From Paenibacillus lycopersici (GTDB lineage Bacteria; Bacillota; Bacilli; Paenibacillales; Paenibacillaceae): 64,000 nt of DNA. Positions within the stretch are counted from its first letter, which is position 1. Each line of letters opens with the position of its first letter. A model generated the notes under the pieces. The model saw only the letters and a program-made list of their open reading frames with translations. It made no database searches and was not told where the DNA came from. Below, piece by piece: positions 25,011 to 34,445 of the stretch. Made by a program: the position numbers and the translations under genes. The stretch is from positions 6,546,001-6,610,000 of the forward strand of contig NZ_CP048209.1 of NCBI RefSeq assembly GCF_010119935.1, given 5' to 3'.

Positions 25011-25838
25011 CTATATGGTCCAGAGACTCCAATCGTTGCGGCGCTTGCCGATGGCATCGATCCAGCGGAGCGAGATATCGAGCAGCGCGTCGCGCGATTC
25101 TTTGCTGGAGAAGGTATGGTCGCCTTGCAGAATGATTTCCTTGTCGCAGTTGCCCTCTTTGCGGAGCCAGAACATTTTCTGATACAGGAAGCAGTAGTCT
25201 ACCGGGATGACCGTGTCGGCCGTGCCGTGCACGATCAGCACGTCGCCGCCGTACCCGCGCGTCTCCGTTAACGGCTGGTATTGCGCAAGGGAGTCGGTGA
25301 ACCGCTTCGTGAACTGGTAATGCTTATGATCGGTTCTGCCGACGGTATCAATTTCCTCGATCGCCTTAGTGCCGATGATATTGCGAATATCCATGTACGG
25401 ATGCGCGACGGGCGCCCACAGGACGAGCGACTTCACGCGCGAATCCCGCGCCGCCGTAAGCACCGCGACCGCGCCGCCGAGGCTGTGGCCCAGGAGAATC
25501 AGCCGCTCCGAGTCCACCAAGTCCAGGCTCGACGCATAGTCGATGACCGTTCGGGTCTGGGCGATCAGCTCATCCAGACCGCCGCTTCCGTAGTCGCCGG
25601 AGCTTTCGCCGCAGCCGCCATGGTCGAAACGCAGCACCAGATACCCGCTTTGGGTCAAGCGCTCGGCCGCCTCCACGAACAGCCGGTCCGTCCCCATCCG
25701 ATTGCCGATAAAACCATGGCAAATGATGACGAGCGGATATTTCGCCGCGCGCTTCTCTCCGGCTTCCAAGGCGGGATATTGCAGCACGCCTGCCAACTCG
25801 AGCCCGCCGCTCTTGATCGTTATAGGATGATTCATCAT
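25011..25838 (-). CDS. Alpha/beta hydrolase (esterase / acylaminoacyl-peptidase type)
   Basis: This 275-residue cytoplasmic protein has the hydrolase fold: VIICHGFIGNRMG oxyanion loop, LRFDHGGCGESSG, nucleophile elbow GHSLGG, an acidic residue in VHGTADTVIPV and a His in LQGDHTF. It resembles the YqkD/cinnamoyl-esterase-like group; the substrate is unknown. ATG 25838 follows AAGGTGG; the 25 codons upstream in the same frame are not supported. No operon partner. Confidence 0.88.
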   Translation of the reverse strand: MMNHPITIKSGGLELAGVLQYPALEAGEKRAAKYPLVIICHGFIGNRMGTDRLFVEAAERLTQSGYLVLRFDHGGCGESSGDYGSGGLDELIAQTRTVIDYASSLDLVDSERLILLGHSLGGAVAVLTAARDSRVKSLVLWAPVAHPYMDIRNIIGTKAIEEIDTVGRTDHKHYQFTKRFTDSLAQYQPLTETRGYGGDVLIVHGTADTVIPVDYCFLYQKMFWLRKEGNCDKEIILQGDHTFSSKESRDALLDISLRWIDAIGKRRNDWSLWTI

Positions 25839-25984
25839 CGGCACCACCTTATTCCTATAATTCCTACCTATTTTATTGGAATTAAGAATAGCATGGAACG
25901 CGGCCGCCGTCAATGCCCATTCTGCGAAGTCGCAGCGCGTATGGGCGGGCTGCTCCAGGGTGTCTGCATGAGCTCAAAACGCTT

Positions 25985-26500
25985 TGGCACTCTGGCGCCG
26001 GATTTCTGCCTTTGGGCAGCTTTTTAGGCGGTCGAGGACAGTTGAGCGCCGAGTTCCTGCCTTTGGGCAGCTTTTTCCAGCGTGCGCACACAAATTTAGC
26101 GATAATTCTGCCACCATGGCAGCTTTCCGGGCCTCACGCCCCTATCGCACGCCCCAATTCCTGCTGCCATGGCAACTTTCCGGGCGTCACGCCCCCATCA
26201 CACGCCCAATTCTTGCCACCATGGCAGCTTTCCGGGCCTCACGCCCCTATCACACGCCCAATTCCTGCTGCCATGGCAGCTTTCCGGGCCACATGCCCCT
26301 ATCGCACGCCCAATTCCTGCTGCCATAGCAGCTTTCCGGGCCACATGCCCCCACTGCACGCCCAATTCCTGCTGCCATGGCAACTTTCCGGGCCACATGC
26401 CCCCATCACACGCCCAATTCCTGCCGCCATGGCAACTTTCCGGGCCACATGCCCCCATCGCACGCCCAATTCCTGCCGCCATGCAGCTTTTCCGGCGAAC
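25985..26500. repeat. 52-bp tandem repeat array with CCATGG dyad
   Basis: About ten units with a CTGC-N-GGCAGC dyad start near 26006, 26057, 26108 and 26161, then a strict 52-bp period holds at 26201, 26253, 26305, 26357, 26409 and 26461 (CACGCCCAATTCCTGC). Each later unit has GCTGCCATGGCAGC and GGGCC(A/T)CACGCCCC segments. The first two units are more diverged (CTGCCTTTGGGCAGC). No gene is seen from 25839 to 26566; long frames in three registers are repeat artefacts, since 52 is not a multiple of three. Confidence 0.88.
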
Positions 26501-26566
26501 ATCCCATCCCCACTCGCCCAACTCCTCCAGTTCCCCCAGCCCGCTCAACCGTGCCCCACGCGCTCC

Positions 26567-27268
26567 CTACTCCGCACCGATATGCTTCAATGCCTCGCGC
26601 ACGCTGAGCGGCGACAGCTCCGTGTCGCGGACGAAGGCGCGCACCGCCGCCGGGTCGGTTTTGCCGTATTCCCGGAGCGCCCAGCCGATCGCCTTGCGCA
26701 TGAAGAAGTCGCTCTCGTGCGCCGTGCGCCGAATGAGCGCGAACAGCAGCTCCGCATCGGTGCGCCCCTTGTAGCCGAGCTGAAACAACAGCGCGCTGCG
26801 GCGCAGCCACAGGCTGTCCGCGGCGATCCATTTCTCCGTATACGCCGGCACGAGCTCGGGATGCTTGCTGAACAACGCGCCCGCCAGGTGGCTCGCCAAC
26901 AAGTCGACCGTATCCCACCAGGCCTGGGTCGTGACCAGAAATTCCAGCAGCTCGATCTGCGCCGGGCCGAGCTCCTTCTTCCGCTTCTCCAACAGCGTCA
27001 TCGCCGCGTACGGGAACTCCCGCTCGGGCAGCGCCCACAGCCGCCGGACCGTCGCCTCCAGCTCCGCCCCGGACGGTACGCCATGCTCCTTCATGAATGC
27101 CCGCATCAGCGCATTGCGCTCAGGGGTGCGAATGCCCAGAAATTCAAACTGATCCCGCATGTACGCCTTCATCGCGGCCGCCTGCCCGGCATTCGCATGC
27201 CTGCGAAGCAGCGCCTCCAGCTTGTCCGCGTACGCCGCCGCGTCAACCGCCGTTTCCGTTTCCTTCAT
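26567..27268 (-). CDS. DNA alkylation repair protein (AlkD-like HEAT-repeat glycosylase)
   Basis: This 233-residue all-helical protein matches the AlkC/AlkD family that excises 3- and 7-alkylated purines. Visible features are YMRDQFEFLGIRTPER near residue 37, the WWDTVDLLA motif near residue 117 with the Trp and Asp used in base excision, and FMRKAIGWALREYG near residue 190. The ATG has AGGAGG eight bases upstream. It stands alone between the repeat array and the sugar operon. Confidence 0.92.
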   Translation of the reverse strand: MKETETAVDAAAYADKLEALLRRHANAGQAAAMKAYMRDQFEFLGIRTPERNALMRAFMKEHGVPSGAELEATVRRLWALPEREFPYAAMTLLEKRKKELGPAQIELLEFLVTTQAWWDTVDLLASHLAGALFSKHPELVPAYTEKWIAADSLWLRRSALLFQLGYKGRTDAELLFALIRRTAHESDFFMRKAIGWALREYGKTDPAAVRAFVRDTELSPLSVREALKHIGAE

Positions 27269-27340
27269 GCCACGCGCCTCCTTTTGGAACGAATTATAAC
27301 AGAAAAGCCTCGCCAGCCGCCCGGCTCATCCACGAACAAA

Positions 27341-27377
27341 CAGCCTTATGCCGGCAAAATATGCCGGCATAAGGCTG
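27341..27377 (-). terminator. Stem-loop ending the 27-37 kb operon
   Basis: CAGCCTTATGCCGGCA and its perfect complement form a 16-bp stem with a five-base loop; leftward it is followed by TTTGTT, a weak U tract. It is 64 bp past the last operon stop. Confidence 0.7.
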
Positions 27378-27440
27378 TTCAGTGCCGCGAAAGCGTGCCG
27401 CGCCATCACGCTGCGATCCGCGCTTCGCGTCTATCCGCTG

Positions 27441-29060
27441 CTAGTCGAGCTTCTTCTGGTTCGATTCGATCTGCTTGTTGCGTTCTTCAACCAGCTTGTC
27501 GTACCCGTTGTCCTGACGGTACTTGACGAACGCGGCCATCGCTTGATCCACGTCCGCGTCGGACTTGGCGTTCAGAATCTTCGCGATCGTCTGCGCCCAC
27601 TCCTGGTTGATCTTCTCCACGTTGCGCGCGGATTCGCGCGACAGGTAGACGTCGAGGCTCGCCAGTTCGAACTGCGGCACCGTATACGGCACCGTCCACT
27701 GCTTCGCCTGCTGCAAATATTTCGGGAATTGGTCGATGCCCATTTGACGCGACAGCAGCGCGCTGTCCTGCAGCCACAGATGCGTCGTCAAGCCGACTTT
27801 CTTCTCGAAGCCCGCCGGGTCGGTCTGCTTCAGCTGCAGCAGATCCGGGTTCAGCACCGGCTTGCCGTCCTTCATCGTATACGTCTCGCCTTCGCGGCCG
27901 AAGTTCATGACCGTGTCGCCGTATTCGCTGACGAGGTACGTGACGAGCTCCATCGCCTTCTGCGGGTTCTTGGCGCTCTTCGAGATGAACGTCTGCGTCC
28001 AGCCTTCGATCGACGTGCCAGGCAGCGCCGTCTTGCGGCCCATCGTCGATTTCGGCCCGTCGATGGCGATGTATGCCTTATCCGGATGCTCGCTGTCCCA
28101 CAGCGTCATCGGGTCCGTCTCGCCGATAATGTCGTTGGCGAAGAACACGAAGTAGCTGCCGTTCGTCAAATGCGCATCCTTGTCATCCTTCGTCATGGTG
28201 ACCATGTCTTTGTCCGTCAAGCCGGCTTGGCGGGCCTGCACGATGACCTTCAGCCACTTCTGGAAATCCGGGTCCGTCAGACGATCGTAGTACTTGCCGT
28301 CTTCGGTCAGCATCGGCACGCCGAGGAAATCCTGGAGCGTACGGTCGAACACGCCGTTCTTCTCCGAGCCTTCGCCGAAGTTCTCCGTGCCGAACGGCAC
28401 GACCGGCTTGCCCAGCTCGTCCTTCAGATTCAGCTTTTGAACCGCTTGCAAAGCGGCCGTGAAGCCTTCCGGCGTCGTCATGTCCGGGCTTCCGATCTGC
28501 TCGTAGATGTCTTTGCGCACCATGAACGCCTGGTTGCCGTAGATGCCGCCCTTCTCATAGTCCGATGTCGTATTGGAGAAGTTCGGGTAGCCGTAGATAT
28601 GGCCGTCTTCCTGCGTGAAGAACTTCAGCGTCTCCGGCTTGGCCGCCGAAGAGAGGAAATACGGATCGTACTTCTTCGCCAGCTCGTCCAGCGGAATCGC
28701 GAATTTGCTTGCGTCCTTGATCAGCGGGCTCGTGCCGTCGATCGTGATGATGTCCGGCAGATCGCCGGAAGCCATCATCGTATTGAGCTTGTCGTCCGTG
28801 CCGTTCTGGTACGTGACGTTGACGCCCGTATCCTCCGTGATGAACTTGGTCGCCGTATCGCTGCCCCATGTCTGCGCGAACCAGTCGAAGTTGATGTACC
28901 AGTCGAGATTCGCCGTCGATTTGTCGGTCTTCCAGCTTGGCGTCGCCTCGTCGACCTTGAAGCTTGCATCGGCCAGATTGCCTCCGCCGCCCTTGCTGCC
29001 GCAAGCGGTGAATACGAGGGCGCTGACGATGAGCGTTGCTACGGTTGCTGTCTTTTTCAT
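27441..29060 (-). CDS. Oligosaccharide-binding lipoprotein (LplA/YtcQ-like)
   Basis: The 539-residue precursor has a lipoprotein signal (IVSALVFTAC) and a long type-1 extracellular binding domain of the size typical for the LplA/YtcQ group of Bacillales importers (about 500-550 residues). DWYINFDWFAQTWG and LIVSEYG-like segments fit that group. It is the last gene of the operon, downstream of the two permeases, an order common in this group. The bound glycan is not identifiable; the neighbouring enzymes suggest an amino-sugar or uronic-acid oligosaccharide. Confidence 0.9.
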   Translation of the reverse strand: MKKTATVATLIVSALVFTACGSKGGGGNLADASFKVDEATPSWKTDKSTANLDWYINFDWFAQTWGSDTATKFITEDTGVNVTYQNGTDDKLNTMMASGDLPDIITIDGTSPLIKDASKFAIPLDELAKKYDPYFLSSAAKPETLKFFTQEDGHIYGYPNFSNTTSDYEKGGIYGNQAFMVRKDIYEQIGSPDMTTPEGFTAALQAVQKLNLKDELGKPVVPFGTENFGEGSEKNGVFDRTLQDFLGVPMLTEDGKYYDRLTDPDFQKWLKVIVQARQAGLTDKDMVTMTKDDKDAHLTNGSYFVFFANDIIGETDPMTLWDSEHPDKAYIAIDGPKSTMGRKTALPGTSIEGWTQTFISKSAKNPQKAMELVTYLVSEYGDTVMNFGREGETYTMKDGKPVLNPDLLQLKQTDPAGFEKKVGLTTHLWLQDSALLSRQMGIDQFPKYLQQAKQWTVPYTVPQFELASLDVYLSRESARNVEKINQEWAQTIAKILNAKSDADVDQAMAAFVKYRQDNGYDKLVEERNKQIESNQKKLD

Positions 29061-29091
29061 GTTGCTTCCCCTTTCGTGATGCCTGGATGCA

Positions 29092-29964
29092 TTACTCTTT
29101 GACCCCGCCGACCAGCATGCCGCTGATGAAATATTTCTGAAGGAACGGGTATACGACCATGATCGGCAGCGTCGTGATGATCATCGTTGCCTGCTGAAGC
29201 GACTGCGTCGTGAACGCTTTAGAAATATAGACACCGGCCTTGGAAGCGTTGGCGGCTCCCGTGCTGGTCAGCAGCTGGTACAAGTAATACTGAATCGGGT
29301 AGAGCGACTTGTCCGTGACATACAGCTTGGCCACGAAGAAATCATTCCATTGGTACACGCCGTGGAACAGCGCGATCGTCGCGAATACCGGGAGCGACAG
29401 GGGCATGACGATTTTGAAGAAAATCTGGAACACGCTCGCGCCGTCGATTTTCGCCGATTCCTCGATGGACTCCGGCAAACCCCGGAAGAAGTTCATCAGG
29501 ATGATCATATCGTAGAAGCTGTACAGCACCGGAATGATGTACACCAGGAAATTGTTCGCCATGCCGAGCGATTTGATGACCAGGAAGGTCGGAATCAAGC
29601 CGCCGTAGAAGAACATCGAGATGATGCCGAGCCGAATGAACAGCTTGCGGCCGATCAGGTTCGACTTGCTCATCGCGTAAGCCGCCATGCCCGTAATGAT
29701 CAAGTGGCCGGCGACGCCGATCAGCGTCTTCATGACCGTAACGCCGAGCGCCCGGTAGATCGTGGTATCCTTCAGGATCGTCTCGTAGTTGACGAGCGTG
29801 AATTTCCTCGGGTAGAGGTAAATGCCGCCCTTCATCGCGTCGTAGCCGTCATTGAGCGACAGCGCGACGACGTTGATCAACGGGAAGACGATCACCGCGA
29901 TGAAGACGCACATGAAGATCACGTTGAAAATATGGAACCATCTTTCTCCCCGTGCTAAAGGCAT
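29092..29964 (-). CDS. CUT1 ABC permease, YtcP/LplC type
   Basis: This 290-residue six-helix membrane protein has the EAA loop EESAKIDGASVFQIFFKIVMP near residue 180 and ends with PFLQKYFISGMLVGGVKE, the C-terminus typical of LplC/YtcP permeases. AAAGGAG stands seven bases before the ATG. It pairs with the LplB-type gene 14 bp upstream; the ATPase is missing and presumably shared. Confidence 0.92.
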   Translation of the reverse strand: MPLARGERWFHIFNVIFMCVFIAVIVFPLINVVALSLNDGYDAMKGGIYLYPRKFTLVNYETILKDTTIYRALGVTVMKTLIGVAGHLIITGMAAYAMSKSNLIGRKLFIRLGIISMFFYGGLIPTFLVIKSLGMANNFLVYIIPVLYSFYDMIILMNFFRGLPESIEESAKIDGASVFQIFFKIVMPLSLPVFATIALFHGVYQWNDFFVAKLYVTDKSLYPIQYYLYQLLTSTGAANASKAGVYISKAFTTQSLQQATMIITTLPIMVVYPFLQKYFISGMLVGGVKE

Positions 29965-29978
29965 AGTCTAGCTCCTTT

Positions 29979-30890
29979 CTAGAAGATTGAACTGTCGTTC
30001 ACACGCTTCGTCAGGAAGTTGGCCCCGAGCAGCAGGATGACCGACACCACCGACGAGAAGATGCCGACCGCGGTCGCGAACGAGAAGTCTCCTTGGGTCA
30101 AGCCCAGATGATACACGTACAGGTCGATGACTTCGCTGCGGTGAATGTTGGAACCGTTCTGCAGCACCAATGCCTGCTCCAGGTTCGAGCCCAGTACCGA
30201 GCCGACGCGAAGGACGAACATCAGCACGATGATATGACTGATGCCCGGCAGCGTAATGTAGCGGATCTGCTTCAGCTTCTTGGCGCCGTCGACGCGCGCC
30301 GCTTCATACAGCGAAGGGTCGATGCCCGCCATCGCGGCCAAGTACAGAATCGTGCCCCAGCCGACTTCTTTCCAGATGTCGGAGAGCGTCGCCACCCACC
30401 AGTAGCCGTTCGCGTTCGTCAGGAACGGGATCGGGCTGTCCGTCAGATGAAGCGCCATCAGCAGGCTGTTGACCAATCCCGCCGAGCTCAGCCACGTGAT
30501 GAACATGCCGCCCAGGATGACCCACGACAGGAAGTGCGGCAAGTACGAGACGGTTTGCGTGAATTTCTTGAACAGGCCCGTCCGCAGCTCGTTGATCATG
30601 ATCGCCAGTACGATTTCCAGCGGAAAACCGATGAGCAGCTTCAGCACGCTGATGCCGAGCGTATTGGTGAGCACGTTATAGAAGTCGCTGTCGCCAAGGA
30701 AGGCTTTGAAGTTGTCGAGTCCGACGAATTCCGAGTTCATGAAGCCGTCCAGCGGCGAGTAATCCTGGAAAGCGATGATCAGACCGAACATCGGAATGAA
30801 CGAGAAGACGATCATCAGCAGAATCCCGGGCCAGACCATGGCCTGCAGCTGCCACTGCGCTTTGAGCCGGTCGATGAACTTGAGGTGCAT
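29979..30890 (-). CDS. CUT1 ABC permease, LplB type
   Basis: This 303-residue six-helix protein has the EAA loop YEAARVDGAKKLKQIRYITL near residue 200 and the N-terminal PMFGLIIAFQDYSP segment that marks LplB-like permeases. AAAGGAGG lies before the ATG. It follows the GH3 gene by 26 bp. Confidence 0.92.
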   Translation of the reverse strand: MHLKFIDRLKAQWQLQAMVWPGILLMIVFSFIPMFGLIIAFQDYSPLDGFMNSEFVGLDNFKAFLGDSDFYNVLTNTLGISVLKLLIGFPLEIVLAIMINELRTGLFKKFTQTVSYLPHFLSWVILGGMFITWLSSAGLVNSLLMALHLTDSPIPFLTNANGYWWVATLSDIWKEVGWGTILYLAAMAGIDPSLYEAARVDGAKKLKQIRYITLPGISHIIVLMFVLRVGSVLGSNLEQALVLQNGSNIHRSEVIDLYVYHLGLTQGDFSFATAVGIFSSVVSVILLLGANFLTKRVNDSSIF

Positions 30891-30916
30891 GCGTTTTCCT
30901 CCTTTCGGGCGATGCG

Positions 30917-33040
30917 CTAGTGCGTGATGGTGAATACCGGCTGCCGCGGATCGTTAATATAGAGCCGGAAAGCGCCGGGCTCGATCGTCCGCCGCAGCTC
31001 GGCATCGAGGTAGTGCAGGTCTTCCAGCGTCACGGTCAGCGTCGCGCGGACGGAGCCGTGAGCGGGTACGGAAATAACTTGATAAGCTTTCATCTCGCGG
31101 ACCGGGCGAACCGACCGGGAGACGACGTCTTCGATATAGAGAATCGCGATTTCCGGATAGGCGTAACCGCTTGGATTGTGAATCGTGAAGGACACGCTGA
31201 CCGGCTTGTCGGCCGTAATGACGTCGCTCGATATGTCGAAGTCCGCATATGTCGCGCCGGCATACGTCAGTCCGTGCCCGAACGGGAACAGCGGGCCGAG
31301 CTCGCAGTCCTGATATCGGCTGCTGTAGCTCGACGCGTTGGCGGGCCGGCCCGAGCTGTACTCGTTGTAATGGATCGGGTTCTGCGCCGAATGCCGCGGG
31401 AACGACATCGTCAGCTTGCCCGAAGGCGTCGCTTGGCCGGTCAGCAGCGACGCGATCGCCGCGCCCGCCCGCGTGCCCGGATACCAGCACCAGAGCAGTG
31501 CCGGCATGTCGTCCGCAATGTCCTGCAGCGCCAGCGGACGACCGGCGAAGCAGACGCAGGCGTATGGCTTGCCGGTCGCTTTCACGGCCCGCACCAGCGC
31601 CTGCTGGCTGGCTTCCAGTCCGATGTCGACGCTGCTGTGGCCTTCGCCGCTGAGCGTCCACGACTCGCCGATCGAAGCGATGATATAATCGCTGCGCTCA
31701 AGCACATCCGCGGGGCAATCCGCCAGCGTCTCGCACACGTCGACCGTCAGCGACGGGTCGGCTTGCTTCAAGCCGTCCGCCAGCGAGACGACGTCGTCGA
31801 AGCTGCCTTTGCACGCCCAATTGCCGAGCAGCTCCTTCGTGCCGGCGAACGGTCCGACGAGCAGGATGCGCTTATGCGCCGCGCGCAGCGGCAGCGCATC
31901 GCCGTCGTTCTTGAGCAGCACGCAGCTCTTGCGCGCCGCGTCCTCGGCAGCCGCGAGGAAATCCGCGTTCAGGATGACGGATGGCTCCTCTTCCTCGCTC
32001 GCGTACGGATTCTCGAACAGGCCGAGCTCGTTCTTCAGCCGCAGCACCTTCATAACGGCCGCGTCGATGTCGGCCAGCAGCGCAGGATGCTGCGCGAGAA
32101 CCGTCTCGAAATGCTCCAGATACAGCGTCGACACCATCTCGATGTCGATGCCCGCGTTCATCGCGAGCTCCGCCGCTTCCCTGCCGTCGTGCGCCACGCG
32201 GTGCTTCTGCAACTCCGCCACCGCGCCCCAGTCCGAGATGACCAGCTCGTCGAACCCGTACCGGTCGCGGAGCACGTCCTTCATCATGCGCTTGCTTGCG
32301 GTCACCGGCGTGCCGTTGAACGAATTGAACGAGCTCATGACGAATTTCGGCTGCTCTTGCAGCGCAATCTCGTAAGGCTTGCCGTAATAATCGAAGAATT
32401 CGCGGAGCGACATGTCGACGGCGTAGTAGTCCTTGCCGCCGATGCCGGCGCCGTACGCCGCGAAGTGCTTCAAGCACGCCGCGACGCCGGCCGCCGAGAT
32501 GCGTCCCTCCTGAATCTTCTGATAGCCCTTGATCATCGCCCGTCCGAGATTGCCGGACAAGAGATGATCCTCGCCGAACGATTCCATCACCCGGCCCCAT
32601 CTCGCGTCGCGCACGAGATCGACCATCGGCGAGAAGTTGACGTGTATGCCGGATGCCCGGAGCTCCGATGCGGTCACGGCAGCGGCCGTCTCCAGCACGT
32701 TCTCGTCCCAGCTGCAGGACAGCCCGAGCGGAATCGGGAAAATCGTCTTGTAGCCGTGAATCGCGTCGTGCATGAACAAGAGCGGAATCTTCAGCCGGGA
32801 TTGCTTCAAATATTCGGATTGAATGAGATTCGTAAACTTGGCGCTGGAGGCGCCGATAACGCTGCCGATCGTATAGAGCGTGCCGTCGCCAAGCACATGG
32901 CTGGCGTATTCCGGCCCGGTCTCGACCATCTCCGCATCGACTTTCCCGACGTACAGCTCGCCTGTGATTTGCGTCAGCTGGCCGATCTTCTCCTCCAGCG
33001 TCATCGCTTGAAGCAGCTGCTGCAATTGATTGTCGTTCAT
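30917..33040 (-). CDS. GH3 beta-glycosidase (BglX-like)
   Basis: This 707-residue enzyme has the three-domain GH3 layout: barrel, alpha/beta sandwich, and a C-terminal fibronectin-III-like domain. The nucleophile is Asp270 in VISDWGAV; KHFAAYG (about 191) and RWGRVMESFGED (about 148) are family substrate-binding motifs. No signal peptide is present, so it acts on imported oligosaccharide in the cytoplasm, unlike periplasmic BglX. It removes beta-linked residues; exact specificity is unknown. The ribosome site is weak and the start lies four bases after the GH4 stop, suggesting coupled translation. Confidence 0.92.
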   Translation of the reverse strand: MNDNQLQQLLQAMTLEEKIGQLTQITGELYVGKVDAEMVETGPEYASHVLGDGTLYTIGSVIGASSAKFTNLIQSEYLKQSRLKIPLLFMHDAIHGYKTIFPIPLGLSCSWDENVLETAAAVTASELRASGIHVNFSPMVDLVRDARWGRVMESFGEDHLLSGNLGRAMIKGYQKIQEGRISAAGVAACLKHFAAYGAGIGGKDYYAVDMSLREFFDYYGKPYEIALQEQPKFVMSSFNSFNGTPVTASKRMMKDVLRDRYGFDELVISDWGAVAELQKHRVAHDGREAAELAMNAGIDIEMVSTLYLEHFETVLAQHPALLADIDAAVMKVLRLKNELGLFENPYASEEEEPSVILNADFLAAAEDAARKSCVLLKNDGDALPLRAAHKRILLVGPFAGTKELLGNWACKGSFDDVVSLADGLKQADPSLTVDVCETLADCPADVLERSDYIIASIGESWTLSGEGHSSVDIGLEASQQALVRAVKATGKPYACVCFAGRPLALQDIADDMPALLWCWYPGTRAGAAIASLLTGQATPSGKLTMSFPRHSAQNPIHYNEYSSGRPANASSYSSRYQDCELGPLFPFGHGLTYAGATYADFDISSDVITADKPVSVSFTIHNPSGYAYPEIAILYIEDVVSRSVRPVREMKAYQVISVPAHGSVRATLTVTLEDLHYLDAELRRTIEPGAFRLYINDPRQPVFTITH

Positions 33041-33044
33041 CGGA

Positions 33045-34430
33045 TTATTTCCATTCCAGCGCAGGCAGAATATCCTTCTGCAGCTCGCACATCTCGTCGA
33101 TCATCTTGCAGGCCTGATAATACGTCGGCGCTTGCGGATCGAGCAGAATCGCCTGCAGCAATTTGTTTTTCGAGTTCTCCTGGAACGCTTCCAGCAGCAG
33201 GCGGTGGATCATGCCTTGAACGTGGATCGTTCCGATCACGGCCGTCGGCAGCTCCACGGTCATCGGCTTCAGGAAGACGCCTTGTCCGTTCGCGACCGCT
33301 TGCGTCTCGACGACCATGTCGTCCGGCAGCCCTTTGATGGCGCCGTTATTCGGCAGATTCACGGCGTTGATGTGGATCTCGTCGTCGAAGAAAACCGCTT
33401 CGATGATCGGAATCGCGTACTCCATGCTCGGGCATACCTTGTCTTTATTGAAGGTATACGCTTGCTCTACCCACGAATCTTGCGTTTGGACGTTCTCGAA
33501 CAGCCCTTTATCCAAGCTTCCGCCGTTCGCGGCGTAGACGAAATCCGGCGTTCTCGAGCCTTCCTGCCACAGCTGCTCGCGCATCGGATCGTAGCGGTAT
33601 TGCAGCGATAGGCCGGCGTAGAAATCAGCCGCGTACGATACATATTCTCCGCAGTGATTCGTTCCCGGATACGGATAATAGCCATAAATTTGGAACATCG
33701 CTCTGGACAGGGCGATATGGTCGAACTGCGCCAGACGGTTCGCCTTCTTCTCCTGCTCGCGGAAGCGCGGATACAGGTCCTCGCCGTTTTTCTTGTCCCA
33801 GATCTTCGTGAAGAAGCCGAAGTGGTTCAAGCCGCCGCCTTCGAAGCCGATCTCCTCTTCCTTCATCTCCAGGAAGTCGCACAGCTGGTGCACGCCCATG
33901 TCGAGACCGTGGCACAGGCCGACGATCCGAATCGACGTCAGCTTGGAGATCGCTTCCACGAGCTTCGCTTCCGGGTTCGTGTAGTTGATGAACCAGGCGT
34001 CCGGGCATACCTTCTCCATCATGCGGGCGATTTCCAGCATCGGGCCGAGGTTGCGAAGCGTGTGAAACATCGAGCCCGGGCCGCCGTTCTCGCCGTAGAT
34101 TTGCTTGCTGCCGTACAGGCGCGGCACGTGGAAATCCTGCGACCAGTAGAAGTAGCGGTTCACTTCGATCGCGACGATGGCGAAGTCCGCTCCCGTGAGC
34201 GCTTGCTCGAGATCCGTCGTTTGCCAGATCGCCGCCGGATGGGAGAAGGAATCGAACATTTCCTTCGCATAACGGTACGTGCGGCCAACGTTGTCGGCAT
34301 CGATATCCATCAGCGCGATCTCAAGCTCCGCCTGGGATTTCAAACGCGGGGAAAGCACGATATCCTGCAATGCGCCAAGGGCGAACGATACGCTGCCTGC
34401 GCCGATAAGCGCGATTTTCATTTTTTTCAT
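33045..34430 (-). CDS. GH4 NAD-dependent glycosidase
   Basis: This 461-residue enzyme belongs to the NAD+/Mn2+-dependent family GH4. The Rossmann loop is ALIGAGSVSF at residues 7-16; INYTNPEAK (148-156) and the metal-binding Cys173-His174 in GLCHGLDMG follow. In GH4 the residues after Cys track specificity: CHS in alpha-galactosidases, CHG in some alpha-glucuronidases, CN/CD types for phosphorylated sugars. The CHG here argues for an unphosphorylated, perhaps acidic, substrate. It fits the operon as a second trimming enzyme acting beside GH3. Confidence 0.88.
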   Translation of the reverse strand: MKKMKIALIGAGSVSFALGALQDIVLSPRLKSQAELEIALMDIDADNVGRTYRYAKEMFDSFSHPAAIWQTTDLEQALTGADFAIVAIEVNRYFYWSQDFHVPRLYGSKQIYGENGGPGSMFHTLRNLGPMLEIARMMEKVCPDAWFINYTNPEAKLVEAISKLTSIRIVGLCHGLDMGVHQLCDFLEMKEEEIGFEGGGLNHFGFFTKIWDKKNGEDLYPRFREQEKKANRLAQFDHIALSRAMFQIYGYYPYPGTNHCGEYVSYAADFYAGLSLQYRYDPMREQLWQEGSRTPDFVYAANGGSLDKGLFENVQTQDSWVEQAYTFNKDKVCPSMEYAIPIIEAVFFDDEIHINAVNLPNNGAIKGLPDDMVVETQAVANGQGVFLKPMTVELPTAVIGTIHVQGMIHRLLLEAFQENSKNKLLQAILLDPQAPTYYQACKMIDEMCELQKDILPALEWK

Positions 34431-34445
34431 GGGTGGTTGTCTCCT

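Noticed and set aside
25913-27526. 537-codon rightward frame through the 52-bp array and AlkD gene
   Set aside because: It runs through repeats and antisense to AlkD; no start signals.
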